A stretch of 50,088 bases of DNA from Methanomicrobiales archaeon HGW-Methanomicrobiales-2. GTDB taxonomy: Archaea > Halobacteriota > Methanomicrobia > Methanomicrobiales > Methanoculleaceae. This document shows positions 6,816-15,484 of the stretch, in pieces (the first letter of the stretch is position 1; each line of letters starts with the position of its first letter). The notes under the pieces are model-generated. The model had not been told where the DNA came from and made no database searches. It saw nothing but the letters and a program-made list of their open reading frames with translations. The translations under genes and the position numbers were made by a program. Location: the NCBI GenBank assembly GCA_002839645.1, contig PGYL01000011.1:1-50088 (forward strand), written 5' to 3'.

Positions 6816-9091
6816 TGGCCCATAACGAGCGGTGCAGGAAGTGCAAGGAAACGGTACGGGCGATGCTTGAGAAACTCTACGGTTCGGTCGTTCCGAACCG
6901 CCGGATAACCCTTGCGACCCGCCCGGGCGGCTATGCGGATACGCCGGTCTACCCGGCTCTCGAAGGGATCTACCGGTCGCTCCAGCAGCACCGGGGTTTT
7001 GAGAAGTTTGTGCGGGCGGACTACGTGGATGCCGACTTCTTTATCCCCGACCCGGGGTTCGTCGTCGAGTTCGACGAGTCGCAGCACTTCACGGAGCCGC
7101 GGCTGATTGCGCTGGAGAACTATCCCGCCGCGGTGCAGGTCGGATACTCGATCTCGCGGTGGAAAAAACTCTGTTTGGATCTTGACAGGCATGATAACCG
7201 CCCCTTGGACCGGGACGAGCAGCGCGCCTGGTACGACACGCTCCGCGATTTCCTGCCGGCGAGCAAGGGGTTCCTGCCGACCCTGCGACTGTATGCACGC
7301 GAGAGGGTCTGGTGCGAGTTTGATCCTGACAATCCGGCGGACGTGGCACGGTTTCGGGAACTTCTGGAGGAGAAGAGAATGTATTCAACACTACCTGAAC
7401 CAGGTGATTTAACAGTACAGAACCAGGAGAGAGACCCGGCGGTTGCGGTGTCTCGTGAAGTACCGGGCGCAACAAGCAGCCCGACTGCTCCACAGAGTCC
7501 TGGTAAACCGGGAGAACATTATGTGGACATCTCCAGAGTTAAGAGAAACGAGGTCCCAGTGCCGGAGGCTCTCCTCCGGTTTGAGTACCTCACCAACGCC
7601 GTGAAACTCCGCTACCTTGAGGGCTGCTTTGCCCGCCCTGTCAAGAGGAATGCACCGTTCTTCTCGCGCTCCGCCGAGCCCATCGAGCAGGTTCGCCTCA
7701 CATCGAGCAATGGTACGCCGTTTCAGGCATACGTGAATACGCCGAAATACGTCGGAGGGGAAAAGGGATCTATCACACTAGGTCCGCTGCTCTCGGGGAT
7801 TGAACCCGATGCAATCCCTGATGTTCAGGAGCTCTCTGCAGTTGATAGGGATCTCTACCGAAGGGAGATGCAGACCGACGGCTGGCTCCGCCTCTTCTGC
7901 GAGTACATGCTGGTCAAGACAGTGATACACGAGCTCATCACCGACACCGAGGAGCATGAGAATGACTGGGGGTATCGGGACCTCAAAGTGCTTCTCGATG
8001 CAGCGGGCGCTGGAAAGGCAATCGGCGGCTCCAATCTCCGGGAACTCGTCACCCACGCCCTCCGGCTGGGCCTCGACCTCTCAAGGATCGCTCCCGACGG
8101 AGATCAACCCGAGGGGCCAGTCGACCACCTCGCACCGCTGCCCTACCGTGCATTCATGGCTCGCCGGGAAGAGTGGCTCGGGGTGGCGTCATCAGCCCTT
8201 GCCGACATCCGCTCGCGGGCGACGCAGGAAAAAATCCATACGGTGATGAAATGGGACCGGTACTCCATGTGTGCCTTTGAATCGGGGCCGGTCTTTATCC
8301 GAAAAGAGCCGGATTGGCTTCTGCCGCGGGTGACGTCCGCGCTCGCCTCGTTCACCGGGTGGGACAGCGGGCAGCCCGCCGACCAGATGATGACCGGGAT
8401 TCTGAGCCCATACCTGCACATCCTGATCGGCTCCTACTGGCACCACTTCAAGGAGGGATGCGATGTCCGGTTCTTTGAGGAACACCGCGAACTTGCAGAG
8501 ACGATTCCTCCGCTGCGCCAGAAACTCGATGAACAGTGGGCAGAGTTGCTCAAAGGAGCAGAGAGAACAGCCGGGATGCCGCTTGAGTCCCAGACGGCTC
8601 GAGGGTTCCAGAATGTATTAGACAATCCGAAAGCACAGAACAGATCACCCGCCCCACAGGCTCTCCCTATGGCGTCACTCGAAGATTACATAAAGTGGGC
8701 GAACGAGATTGGCCTCAGCCACTATGTTAAGCCACTCACCGATGTCCTCAATCAACTCTTCCCCGAACCCGATGTGCCGAAGTCGTTCGTGAGTTACTAC
8801 GCTCAAAACACGCTCGGCTACTCTAAGGTAGATGTCTTCTACCTCTACAGAAAGGGAAGCAACAAGGACCGTGTCAAGTTCCGAGTGTACTATAACGTCC
8901 TCGCTGCGTCCCTTGGTCAGGGCACCTCCAAAGAGGATATTCTCGAAATGCTGCCCTGGAATGTCGGGGATAAAGCACGCAACGGGTACGTAGATAATCC
9001 AGCCGAGTGGTATTTCGAGGGGTACTTCACCTCGAAACAGGAAGTGGATCATTTCCTGAACGCGATTAAAACTAGGAAGCAGCACGTTTGA
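6815..9091 (+). CDS. Large PD-(D/E)XK-like protein of unknown function
   Basis: 758 residues from ATG 6815, which overlaps the previous stop codon. The N-terminal domain (residues about 5-190) contains YVDADFFIPDPGFVVEFDES, then QHFTEPR, an acidic pattern D74, E85, D87 that fits a restriction-endonuclease-like core, preceded by C-x2-C (CRKC). Residues about 200-250 are a proline/serine linker. The middle (250-560) is an alpha-rich region with several WH/WY pairs that I cannot assign. The last 130 residues begin SLEDYIKWANEIGLSHYVKPL and look like a separate small domain. It is probably the nuclease or scaffold partner of the downstream helicase. Confidence 0.6.
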   Translation: MAHNERCRKCKETVRAMLEKLYGSVVPNRRITLATRPGGYADTPVYPALEGIYRSLQQHRGFEKFVRADYVDADFFIPDPGFVVEFDESQHFTEPRLIALENYPAAVQVGYSISRWKKLCLDLDRHDNRPLDRDEQRAWYDTLRDFLPASKGFLPTLRLYARERVWCEFDPDNPADVARFRELLEEKRMYSTLPEPGDLTVQNQERDPAVAVSREVPGATSSPTAPQSPGKPGEHYVDISRVKRNEVPVPEALLRFEYLTNAVKLRYLEGCFARPVKRNAPFFSRSAEPIEQVRLTSSNGTPFQAYVNTPKYVGGEKGSITLGPLLSGIEPDAIPDVQELSAVDRDLYRREMQTDGWLRLFCEYMLVKTVIHELITDTEEHENDWGYRDLKVLLDAAGAGKAIGGSNLRELVTHALRLGLDLSRIAPDGDQPEGPVDHLAPLPYRAFMARREEWLGVASSALADIRSRATQEKIHTVMKWDRYSMCAFESGPVFIRKEPDWLLPRVTSALASFTGWDSGQPADQMMTGILSPYLHILIGSYWHHFKEGCDVRFFEEHRELAETIPPLRQKLDEQWAELLKGAERTAGMPLESQTARGFQNVLDNPKAQNRSPAPQALPMASLEDYIKWANEIGLSHYVKPLTDVLNQLFPEPDVPKSFVSYYAQNTLGYSKVDVFYLYRKGSNKDRVKFRVYYNVLAASLGQGTSKEDILEMLPWNVGDKARNGYVDNPAEWYFEGYFTSKQEVDHFLNAIKTRKQHV

Positions 9092-9284
9092 GGTCGCAAG
9101 GCAGAGTAGGATTTGGGTAATGACCAATACCCGCTCTCTTGCGTCGATACCGCCGCCGAGATGAGGTTTCTGCACGACACCCTGCTCTCCACAACGTTCC
9201 CAGAGCGATGCTAAATCAGAGGCCTTTTCTCTTCCAACCCGGAAAGGTCACATACGGATAAACGGACTTCGGAGAGACACTGAG
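9092..9284. other. 193-bp gap between the two large genes
   Basis: No gene is visible. The gap holds a weak ribosome site (GGAG at about 9271-9274) in front of the helicase start. The spacing is wider than elsewhere in the cluster, so the helicase may have its own promoter, but no clear TATA box stands out. Confidence 0.3.
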
Positions 9285-12200
9285 ATGCAGCAAAAAGGAT
9301 GCCCATGGCTCGGATCATACTCAGCCGCAGCATACATGGCCGAGAGTGTGACCCGGTTGCTCGCCGAGCCACCGGCATTCGCCTCGCCTGAAGTACGGCA
9401 ATACGCACACTATCGGAGCGGGTTCACGCTCCAAAAGCCGAAATGTTTAGGGTCAGTGAAGCACGAGACCTTCGGCTCGGTTCTCGGAAAGATAGCCCAG
9501 CGCGGGATCCCCGCACCCTGCAGTCTCCAAGTCGAGCGATACGTCCTCAAAGAAGCAGAAGCAGCAGAACTGCTCGATTTTACTGAAGAGGAGGGTTCGG
9601 GTGCATTCGTATTCCGGTGCACACCGCGCAGAGACAATCTCGCCACGCTGCTGCAGGCCTGCTGCATCCCTGAACTGCTCCTTGCTGAGGATGAAGTCAA
9701 CGCACTCCTGCAACGCTACCGGTCGCTCTGCACCGAGTCCGAACAAAACTTCTTCGACACACTCATTGGTGAACTCCCTGATCCACGCCTTGGACTCCTC
9801 TTCCTGCCGCAGCGCCTCATAGACTCGATGGGGGTTCAGGATCACCACGACGAACGGGTGGACTTCGCACTGGAGGTGCCTGACTATTACGAGGGATGGC
9901 TCAAACTCGTCATCGAGATCGACGACAGGAGCCACACCTATGCGCAGATGTCGAAGGATCGGAAACGGGACCGTGACCTCAATGGTGCGGGATGGACAGT
10001 CTTTCGGTTTCCTCTTGGAAACAGGGCTGGGTGGCAGGAGAAACTCCAGCAGATCGTCGCAGAGATCTCCAGAGCCATACCACCTGAAATGCTCACAGCG
10101 GCCGAAACGCTACGTCACATGGAGGCACAGGCACAGGCAGCACTCTGCAATCTCGTCATGCTCCCCGTCGCCGAGGCGCAGATCACCGCGGCTGTGGCAC
10201 AGGTCGTCTACACCACCGGAAAAAGCTCCATCCGGATCGGCAATCCGCAGAACCTCCCTCTCGAACCGGTCGTGGCCGCGGTACGGAAGACCGTGAACGC
10301 AGTTACCGCACTCCACACTCCCGGAGAGATGGTTACGGTGACGCTCGTCTCCGACGTCCACCAGACTACAGACCTGATCTACTATGGGTATCCGTCAGCA
10401 GTGGTATGGGATGCACTCGCTGCCCGGGACGGCATCGTTCTGGCGCCACGGCAGGTATGGTCGGAGTACGTCGAGCCGTTCCTCTCGGCCTCGCCCCACG
10501 CGGTCGCGATCGACAACGTGGGCGCCGAAGCAATGCGTGCGAGCCTCAAGCATCTGCTCCGGAACGTCTTTCGGAAAGTGGCGTTCAGACCTAAACAGCA
10601 GGAGATCATCGAACGAACACTCTCGCTCCGCCCAGTCATCGGCCTCCTGCCCACCGCCGCCGGCAAATCGCTCTGCTACCAGCTGCCTTCGCTCCTCCAG
10701 CCGGGGTTCTGTTTCATCGTCGACCCACTCCGGTCGCTGATGATCGACCAGAAAAGCAGCCTTGAGGCGATGGGGATCCATCGTTGCCATGCTTTCATGA
10801 GTGGTGTCGGGGACGCCGATACGAAAGATGCCGAGATCCGGCAGCGTGGATACGAGAAGATAGAACGAGGTGAGTTCCTCTTTGTCTTCAACGCACCCGA
10901 ACGGCTCCAGATACCGGAGTTCATCGATCTGGTCAACCGCCAGATGGGCAACATAAATTACTGCGTTGTCGACGAGGCGCACTGCGTCAGCGAGTGGGGG
11001 CACGACTTCCGGCTCGCCTACATGAACGTCTGGCGGCGGATGGGCGAGTATGCCGTTAGGAAACCAACCTTCATCGCCCTGACTGGCACCGCCTCGCAGA
11101 ATGTCCTCGTCGATATCAAGCATATTCTCAAAATTTACGAGCCAGAGGCAGTCATTGAACCGTCGACGTTTGACCGTGCAGAGCTTATCTTCGAGGTTCA
11201 CCGGGTATCGGAGGCGGATCGTCTTACGAAGATCACCCAGATAGTACGGCGTCTCATCAATGATCCATCACTCGCTGCCGGCGGCACTCCTAGCGGTCTC
11301 ATCTTCTCGAACTTTGCAGAAGGAGATGTGGGTGTTACGCAGATAGCAGGGGAGTTAAGAACGAGAATTGGCCTTGACGTTCCGATGTACTTCGGAAGAA
11401 CACCCGCCGGTATCAGTACAATGGAATGGGAGCAGGAAAAGGCAGCACTGCAACTCCAATTCAAGAACGACCAGATCTCCCACCTGGTCTGCACCAACAG
11501 CTTCGGGATGGGGATCGACAAACCGAACATCCGGTTCACCGTCCACGCCATGCTCCCAAAGTCGCTCGAGGACTTCTACCAGCAGGCCGGGCGTGCCGGC
11601 AGGGATCAAGCACCGTCCCAGTGTGTCATAGTGTTCGCGGATGAAGAGCCAGAAGCCGCAGATCGGTTATTGGATCCCGAAATAACACCGCACGATGCAC
11701 TCACTCTCCGGTCGGATTACGCTCTTGGTCAGCGGGAAGATGCCGTGCGAAGCCTCTGGTTTCTCCGGCAGACCTTTCGAGGGGCATGGTATGAGAGCAG
11801 GGCGCTCTACTATACCGTTTACAATATCCTCGTGCCCCGGATGCCGGATTCAGGTGAAACGAAACGCTTTGATTACTCCATCTTGGATTTCCCGCCCCGT
11901 TATGCCACAACCGGCGACCCTGCGAAAGCGTCTGCTACAGATCTCAAACAGACGCTCGAGATGGCGCTCCACCGCTGTTACCTCACCGGGGCAATTGCGG
12001 ACTATGCCTATGATTATACCGGGAAGCGATTCCGCATCGACCTCAAGCGCATCGATGCCACTGACATATACTCTCACCTTGTCGAGTACCTTGGCGAGCA
12101 CATGACCGAGGCGGAACTTCGCATCCTGTTCAAAGATCGCCAAATGCAGCATTCGTATGAAGAAACCGCGTACGACTGCGGATGTATCCTGATCGAATAC

Positions 12201-13532
12201 ATGTATGAGACGATCGAGAAGCGACGGCGGCGTGCCATCCTGCACATGCTCCAGGCAGCACGGGATGGAGCGGAGCAGGGCCCGAAAATGTTCCGCAAGG
12301 CGCTCCTCGAGTACCTCGAAGCCTCGGCATTCACCAAACCGGTCAAGCAGATATCACGAAGTGATGATCACCGTCTCTGGCTGGAGGTACTCGCCCAGGT
12401 GCAGGGGATGGACGATCTCACCCAACTCCTCGGTGCCTGCCGGCGGCAGCTTGAAGAGTATCCGTCCCATCCTGGCCTCCTGATCCTGGCGGGATTCTGC
12501 CGGGCTGCCGGTGCCACCCCGGAGGAAGGAGTCAGGGATCTCGCTGAGGGTTTCAGGAACCTCAAGCGGGAACATGTGGCACCGGAGGTCTGCGGTGAGG
12601 TAGAAGATGCCATCATCAACCACACCCGAAGGCTGATGCCCTCTAGGGAGCCTGACATAAGCCGGGCGATACAGGAGGCGGATGTCCCGATCATCGGTCC
12701 AGACTTCTGTGAGCCGGAACCGTTCGACCTGTATGAAGAGCAGCAATTGTTACAGGCATTCGAGCAGTTTGAAGAGTTTTCTATGCCCGCTTGTGACCCT
12801 GGCGTTGCCAAATGGTGTATTCCACAGAAGCTGGAACAAGATTGGGAGTTATACGTGGATCTGTGGGACAGGGAATTATGTTGCGATGATGAGTGCCTGG
12901 ACGAGAGTTATATAGATCCTGACGTTGCCATTCAGGTTGACGAGCTACGCCAGAGGATTCGATTCCTTCAGGACCTGCTGCTCGATACACAAAGGCAGGA
13001 ACCAGTAGCACCGGAAGTCTGGGACGAGACCATCCAGAACGAGATAGATGCGCTGAAGGATGAGATCGCTGATCTCAAATCGGCCATGGAGTGCAGTGAA
13101 TTTCCCGATCTCGGTGAATTTGTCGATGAACCCGATGATTTTGATGAGGCCGATTTTGTATTTAAGGAGGTAAGTGATCTCATTGAGCTTGAACAGAGGC
13201 GTATTCAGCATGATGAGTTGCAGTTTGCGGTTATTGAGGATGAACGTCGATGGCAGCTGATGGAGGTGATGCCCCGATTGAAATCTGTTGTCAGCAAACG
13301 ATCGGAGCCGAACGATCAGCCTGGAGCGGTATCCGACACTATCGAGCATCGCCGACGCCAGGCGCGTGTTGAGGGAGACTCTGAACAAGATAATCAGAGT
13401 GAAGATGGAGTGCCCGGTTGTCCCCAAAGTGAAGGGCTGGGGCACGTGATTTGCGGCGCTTCAAGGCGCCCCTGTTGCACCATCCCCGATCCCGGGCCCG
13501 GCAACGAAGCCCTTAATACTAATCCAGATTAG
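9285..13532 (+). CDS. Giant fusion: PD-(D/E)XK nuclease + RecQ-like SF2 helicase
   Basis: 1415 residues. Residues about 150-245 form a Vsr/DUF559-like nuclease: ESEQNFF, VDFALEVP (D193), LVIEIDDRSH (E211, D213) and RDLNGAGWTVFRFP. Residues about 435-790 form a RecQ-like helicase: RPKQQEIIE, Walker A PTAAGKS (456-462), DEAH (563-566), TGTAS (600-604), FGMGIDKPNIRF and QQAGRAGRD. No RQC zinc cysteines or HRDC domain are evident. Residues about 900-1150 are helical repeats, and the tail after 1160 is acidic coiled coil with lower GC. The last ~60 residues look like read-through of non-coding DNA. It probably unwinds and cuts DNA together with the upstream PD-(D/E)XK protein. Confidence 0.85.
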   Translation: MQQKGCPWLGSYSAAAYMAESVTRLLAEPPAFASPEVRQYAHYRSGFTLQKPKCLGSVKHETFGSVLGKIAQRGIPAPCSLQVERYVLKEAEAAELLDFTEEEGSGAFVFRCTPRRDNLATLLQACCIPELLLAEDEVNALLQRYRSLCTESEQNFFDTLIGELPDPRLGLLFLPQRLIDSMGVQDHHDERVDFALEVPDYYEGWLKLVIEIDDRSHTYAQMSKDRKRDRDLNGAGWTVFRFPLGNRAGWQEKLQQIVAEISRAIPPEMLTAAETLRHMEAQAQAALCNLVMLPVAEAQITAAVAQVVYTTGKSSIRIGNPQNLPLEPVVAAVRKTVNAVTALHTPGEMVTVTLVSDVHQTTDLIYYGYPSAVVWDALAARDGIVLAPRQVWSEYVEPFLSASPHAVAIDNVGAEAMRASLKHLLRNVFRKVAFRPKQQEIIERTLSLRPVIGLLPTAAGKSLCYQLPSLLQPGFCFIVDPLRSLMIDQKSSLEAMGIHRCHAFMSGVGDADTKDAEIRQRGYEKIERGEFLFVFNAPERLQIPEFIDLVNRQMGNINYCVVDEAHCVSEWGHDFRLAYMNVWRRMGEYAVRKPTFIALTGTASQNVLVDIKHILKIYEPEAVIEPSTFDRAELIFEVHRVSEADRLTKITQIVRRLINDPSLAAGGTPSGLIFSNFAEGDVGVTQIAGELRTRIGLDVPMYFGRTPAGISTMEWEQEKAALQLQFKNDQISHLVCTNSFGMGIDKPNIRFTVHAMLPKSLEDFYQQAGRAGRDQAPSQCVIVFADEEPEAADRLLDPEITPHDALTLRSDYALGQREDAVRSLWFLRQTFRGAWYESRALYYTVYNILVPRMPDSGETKRFDYSILDFPPRYATTGDPAKASATDLKQTLEMALHRCYLTGAIADYAYDYTGKRFRIDLKRIDATDIYSHLVEYLGEHMTEAELRILFKDRQMQHSYEETAYDCGCILIEYMYETIEKRRRRAILHMLQAARDGAEQGPKMFRKALLEYLEASAFTKPVKQISRSDDHRLWLEVLAQVQGMDDLTQLLGACRRQLEEYPSHPGLLILAGFCRAAGATPEEGVRDLAEGFRNLKREHVAPEVCGEVEDAIINHTRRLMPSREPDISRAIQEADVPIIGPDFCEPEPFDLYEEQQLLQAFEQFEEFSMPACDPGVAKWCIPQKLEQDWELYVDLWDRELCCDDECLDESYIDPDVAIQVDELRQRIRFLQDLLLDTQRQEPVAPEVWDETIQNEIDALKDEIADLKSAMECSEFPDLGEFVDEPDDFDEADFVFKEVSDLIELEQRRIQHDELQFAVIEDERRWQLMEVMPRLKSVVSKRSEPNDQPGAVSDTIEHRRRQARVEGDSEQDNQSEDGVPGCPQSEGLGHVICGASRRPCCTIPDPGPGNEALNTNPD

Positions 13533-13548
13533 TACTAATCATGATTAG
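13519..13548. promoter_or_regulatory. Nested palindromic operator overlapping a start codon
   Basis: The six-base half-site CTAATC or its complement occurs four times in alternating orientation at 13519, 13527, 13535 and 13543, exactly 8 bp apart. This creates perfect palindromes GATTAGTACTAATC (13527-13540) and CTAATCATGATTAG (13535-13548), plus a near-perfect one at 13519-13532. The ATG of the DUF234 ATPase (13541) lies in the last palindrome and the stop of the helicase frame in the first. This suggests repressor binding on the promoter/start region. Confidence 0.75.
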
Positions 13549-14911
13549 GGAGTTTGTCGACCGCGAGACCGAACGTGCCCTTCTCGACGAGGAGTGGCAA
13601 AAAGACGGCGGGCGGCTGATCATCCTCTACGGGCGGCGCCGGATCGGCAAGACGCGGCTGGTCACCGAGTTCATCCGCGGGAAAGAAGGCATCCTCCACT
13701 TCGCCGAGGACACCGCGCCGCAGATCCAGATCCGGCGGCTGCAGGAGGCGGTAGCCCGGTTCTTCGCTGACCCGCTCCTTGCAACGCTCGAGATCTCGAC
13801 CTGGGACCAGCTCTTCACCTACCTCGCCCGGATACCGCTCGCCGAGCGCCGCTACCTCGTCATTGACGAGTTCACCTACCTGATCAAGAACGACCCAACC
13901 GTCCTCTCCGCGCTCCAGAAAGCCTGGGACACCGCCCTTGCCGGATCGAACTGGTGTATCCTCCTCTCCGGGTCGATGCTTGGCCTGATGACCGACAGTG
14001 CACTCTCCTACACCTCGCCTCTCTACGGGCGGCGGACCCGGGACATGCTTCTTGAGGCACTCCGGTTCTGCGACGCACGAAAATTGCTCCCCTCGTTCTC
14101 CTTCCCCGACGCTCTCAAGGCTCACCTGACTATCGGCGGCGTCCCCGAATACCTCCTCAAGGCCGGGGACCACCCCGACTATGCCACGTTCGTCGAGAAG
14201 GAGTTCTTCAATAAGTACGGCTACTTCTACCGGGAGCCCTACTTCCTTCTCTCGCAGGAGTTTCGGGAACTGAAGACCTATCAGGCGATCCTCAACGCCA
14301 TCGCCGTTGGGAACACGATTCCGGGGAGCATTGCCCAGTTCTGCGGCATGGACGCCCGCCACCTCTACCCCTACCTCGAGGCGATGATCCGGCTCGGGTT
14401 CATCGAAAAGGAGTTGCCCCTCCTCGGCAACCGGCGGCAGGGGCTGTACCGGATCAAGGACCCCATCTTCGACTTCTGGTACAACTTCGTCTTTTCGCAC
14501 CGGCAGGCGATCGAGACAGAGAGCCTTTCGAGCGATGCCGTCGATATGAACCCATACTTCGGCAAACAGTTCGAGGTCTTTGTGCGGTACGAGTTCTCCC
14601 GGAAGATCTTCCCGGGATACACCCTCGGGCGGTGGTGGTACCGCGGCGAGGAGATCGATCTGGTCGCCGTCCGGGAGAGCGACGCGAGCATTGTCTTCGG
14701 GGAGTGCAAGTGGGGGAGCCTTACGGAAAGGGAGGCCCGCGGCGTGCTTACGCGGCTTGTGCGGAAAGCAGAGCACGTCCGGCACGACCGCTACCCCAAC
14801 GAGCGCTTCTGCCTTGTTGCCGGCGGCGTCGAGGGGAAAGACCGACTCCGCGAGGAGGGGTTCCTCGTCTACGACCTTGAGGATATCGAGGCGGCGTGCA
14901 GCACCGGGTAG
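13541..14911 (+). CDS. Archaeal AAA ATPase with DUF234 nuclease-like C-terminus
   Basis: 456 residues. The N-terminal ATPase_2 domain has Walker A GRRRIGKT (31-38), Walker B YLVIDEF (105-111) and a sensor strand CILLSGS. A wHTH follows (about 285-345: SIAQFCGMDARHLYPYLEAMIRLGFI). The C-terminal DUF234 domain ends in a nuclease-like core: RGEEIDLVAV followed by FGECKWG, i.e. E-x-D and E-x-K. Family knowledge: these ATPases are very common in archaea and mobile elements, and their substrates are unknown. The start codon is inside a palindromic operator, suggesting self- or partner-regulation. Confidence 0.88.
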   Translation: MIREFVDRETERALLDEEWQKDGGRLIILYGRRRIGKTRLVTEFIRGKEGILHFAEDTAPQIQIRRLQEAVARFFADPLLATLEISTWDQLFTYLARIPLAERRYLVIDEFTYLIKNDPTVLSALQKAWDTALAGSNWCILLSGSMLGLMTDSALSYTSPLYGRRTRDMLLEALRFCDARKLLPSFSFPDALKAHLTIGGVPEYLLKAGDHPDYATFVEKEFFNKYGYFYREPYFLLSQEFRELKTYQAILNAIAVGNTIPGSIAQFCGMDARHLYPYLEAMIRLGFIEKELPLLGNRRQGLYRIKDPIFDFWYNFVFSHRQAIETESLSSDAVDMNPYFGKQFEVFVRYEFSRKIFPGYTLGRWWYRGEEIDLVAVRESDASIVFGECKWGSLTEREARGVLTRLVRKAEHVRHDRYPNERFCLVAGGVEGKDRLREEGFLVYDLEDIEAACSTG

Positions 14912-15036
14912 TTCCCTGCTCCTGCGTCTGCAGGCCAGCGGTGATGGCGGTCCGGGACCGGGGGTGCTCATTCCCTCCGGAGGGGGCATGATCGGGGAGG
15001 TGATCGCAGATTCACTCCCGGTGGACGCATCTTCTG

Positions 15037-15328
15037 TCACGCCAGGTACGACAGGACCCGCTCAAGGTCCCGGTACCCTCTGCACCTCATCAAGGACCGC
15101 TCCAGTCTTTTCGTACTGCACAAACTGCGGGGGTCCTCCTCCGCGAAAGCCCGGGTATCGGGATCTTCCAGCAGCACATAGGGCAACTGCGGGAATACCG
15201 ACCGGACAGGTGTTGTTTTTCCCGACTGGCGGGGCCCAATCACGGGCTACTGCCGGAAAGCCGGGAGCGAGCGACCGGATCTGTGCCTCTGCCTCCCGCT
15301 GGAGCATCCCCTGCATCGGTGTGGACAT
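15037..15328 (-). pseudogene. Frameshifted AAA_14/DUF4143-type ATPase relic
   Basis: Pieces of one ATPase are spread over two frames. MLQREAEAQIRSLAPGFPAV reads in one frame; then IGPRQSGKTTPVRSVFPQL and YVLLEDPDTRAFAEEDPRS, with an intact-looking Walker A, in another; then QYEKTGAVLDEVQRVP back in the first. Two frameshifts and a missing 3' end make it a pseudogene of about one quarter of the normal gene. It retains a palindromic promoter element upstream (15329-15349). Confidence 0.8.
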
Positions 15329-15349
15329 ATTGTAAATACGATTTACAAT
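15329..15349. promoter_or_regulatory. Perfect inverted repeat upstream of the AAA relic
   Basis: Two 9-bp arms, ATTGTAAAT and ATTTACAAT, are separated by ACG. It lies immediately upstream of the relic's original ATG (15328, minus strand). It is probably the operator through which the intact gene was controlled. Confidence 0.65.
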
Positions 15350-15484
15350 TTGTCCGGATGAATATACTCCTCTTCGACGGGGACCGCTGTCTCACTCAGG
15401 CCGGGCGGGCAGGACAGCACTCGTCTCACGGGTGCACTACGTGAAGGCGCAAAAAGAGGTTCTGTTGGGATGTTCTGTAGTTCA

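Noticed and set aside
5665-13532. Assignment of the cluster to Druantia, Hachiman, DISARM or Shango
   Set aside because: I could not see the diagnostic partners (for example DUF1837, methyltransferase or TerB domains); only the presence of a large helicase is shared.
13535-15040. 501-residue minus-strand frame
   Set aside because: Antisense shadow of the DUF234 ATPase, which has intact Walker and nuclease motifs.
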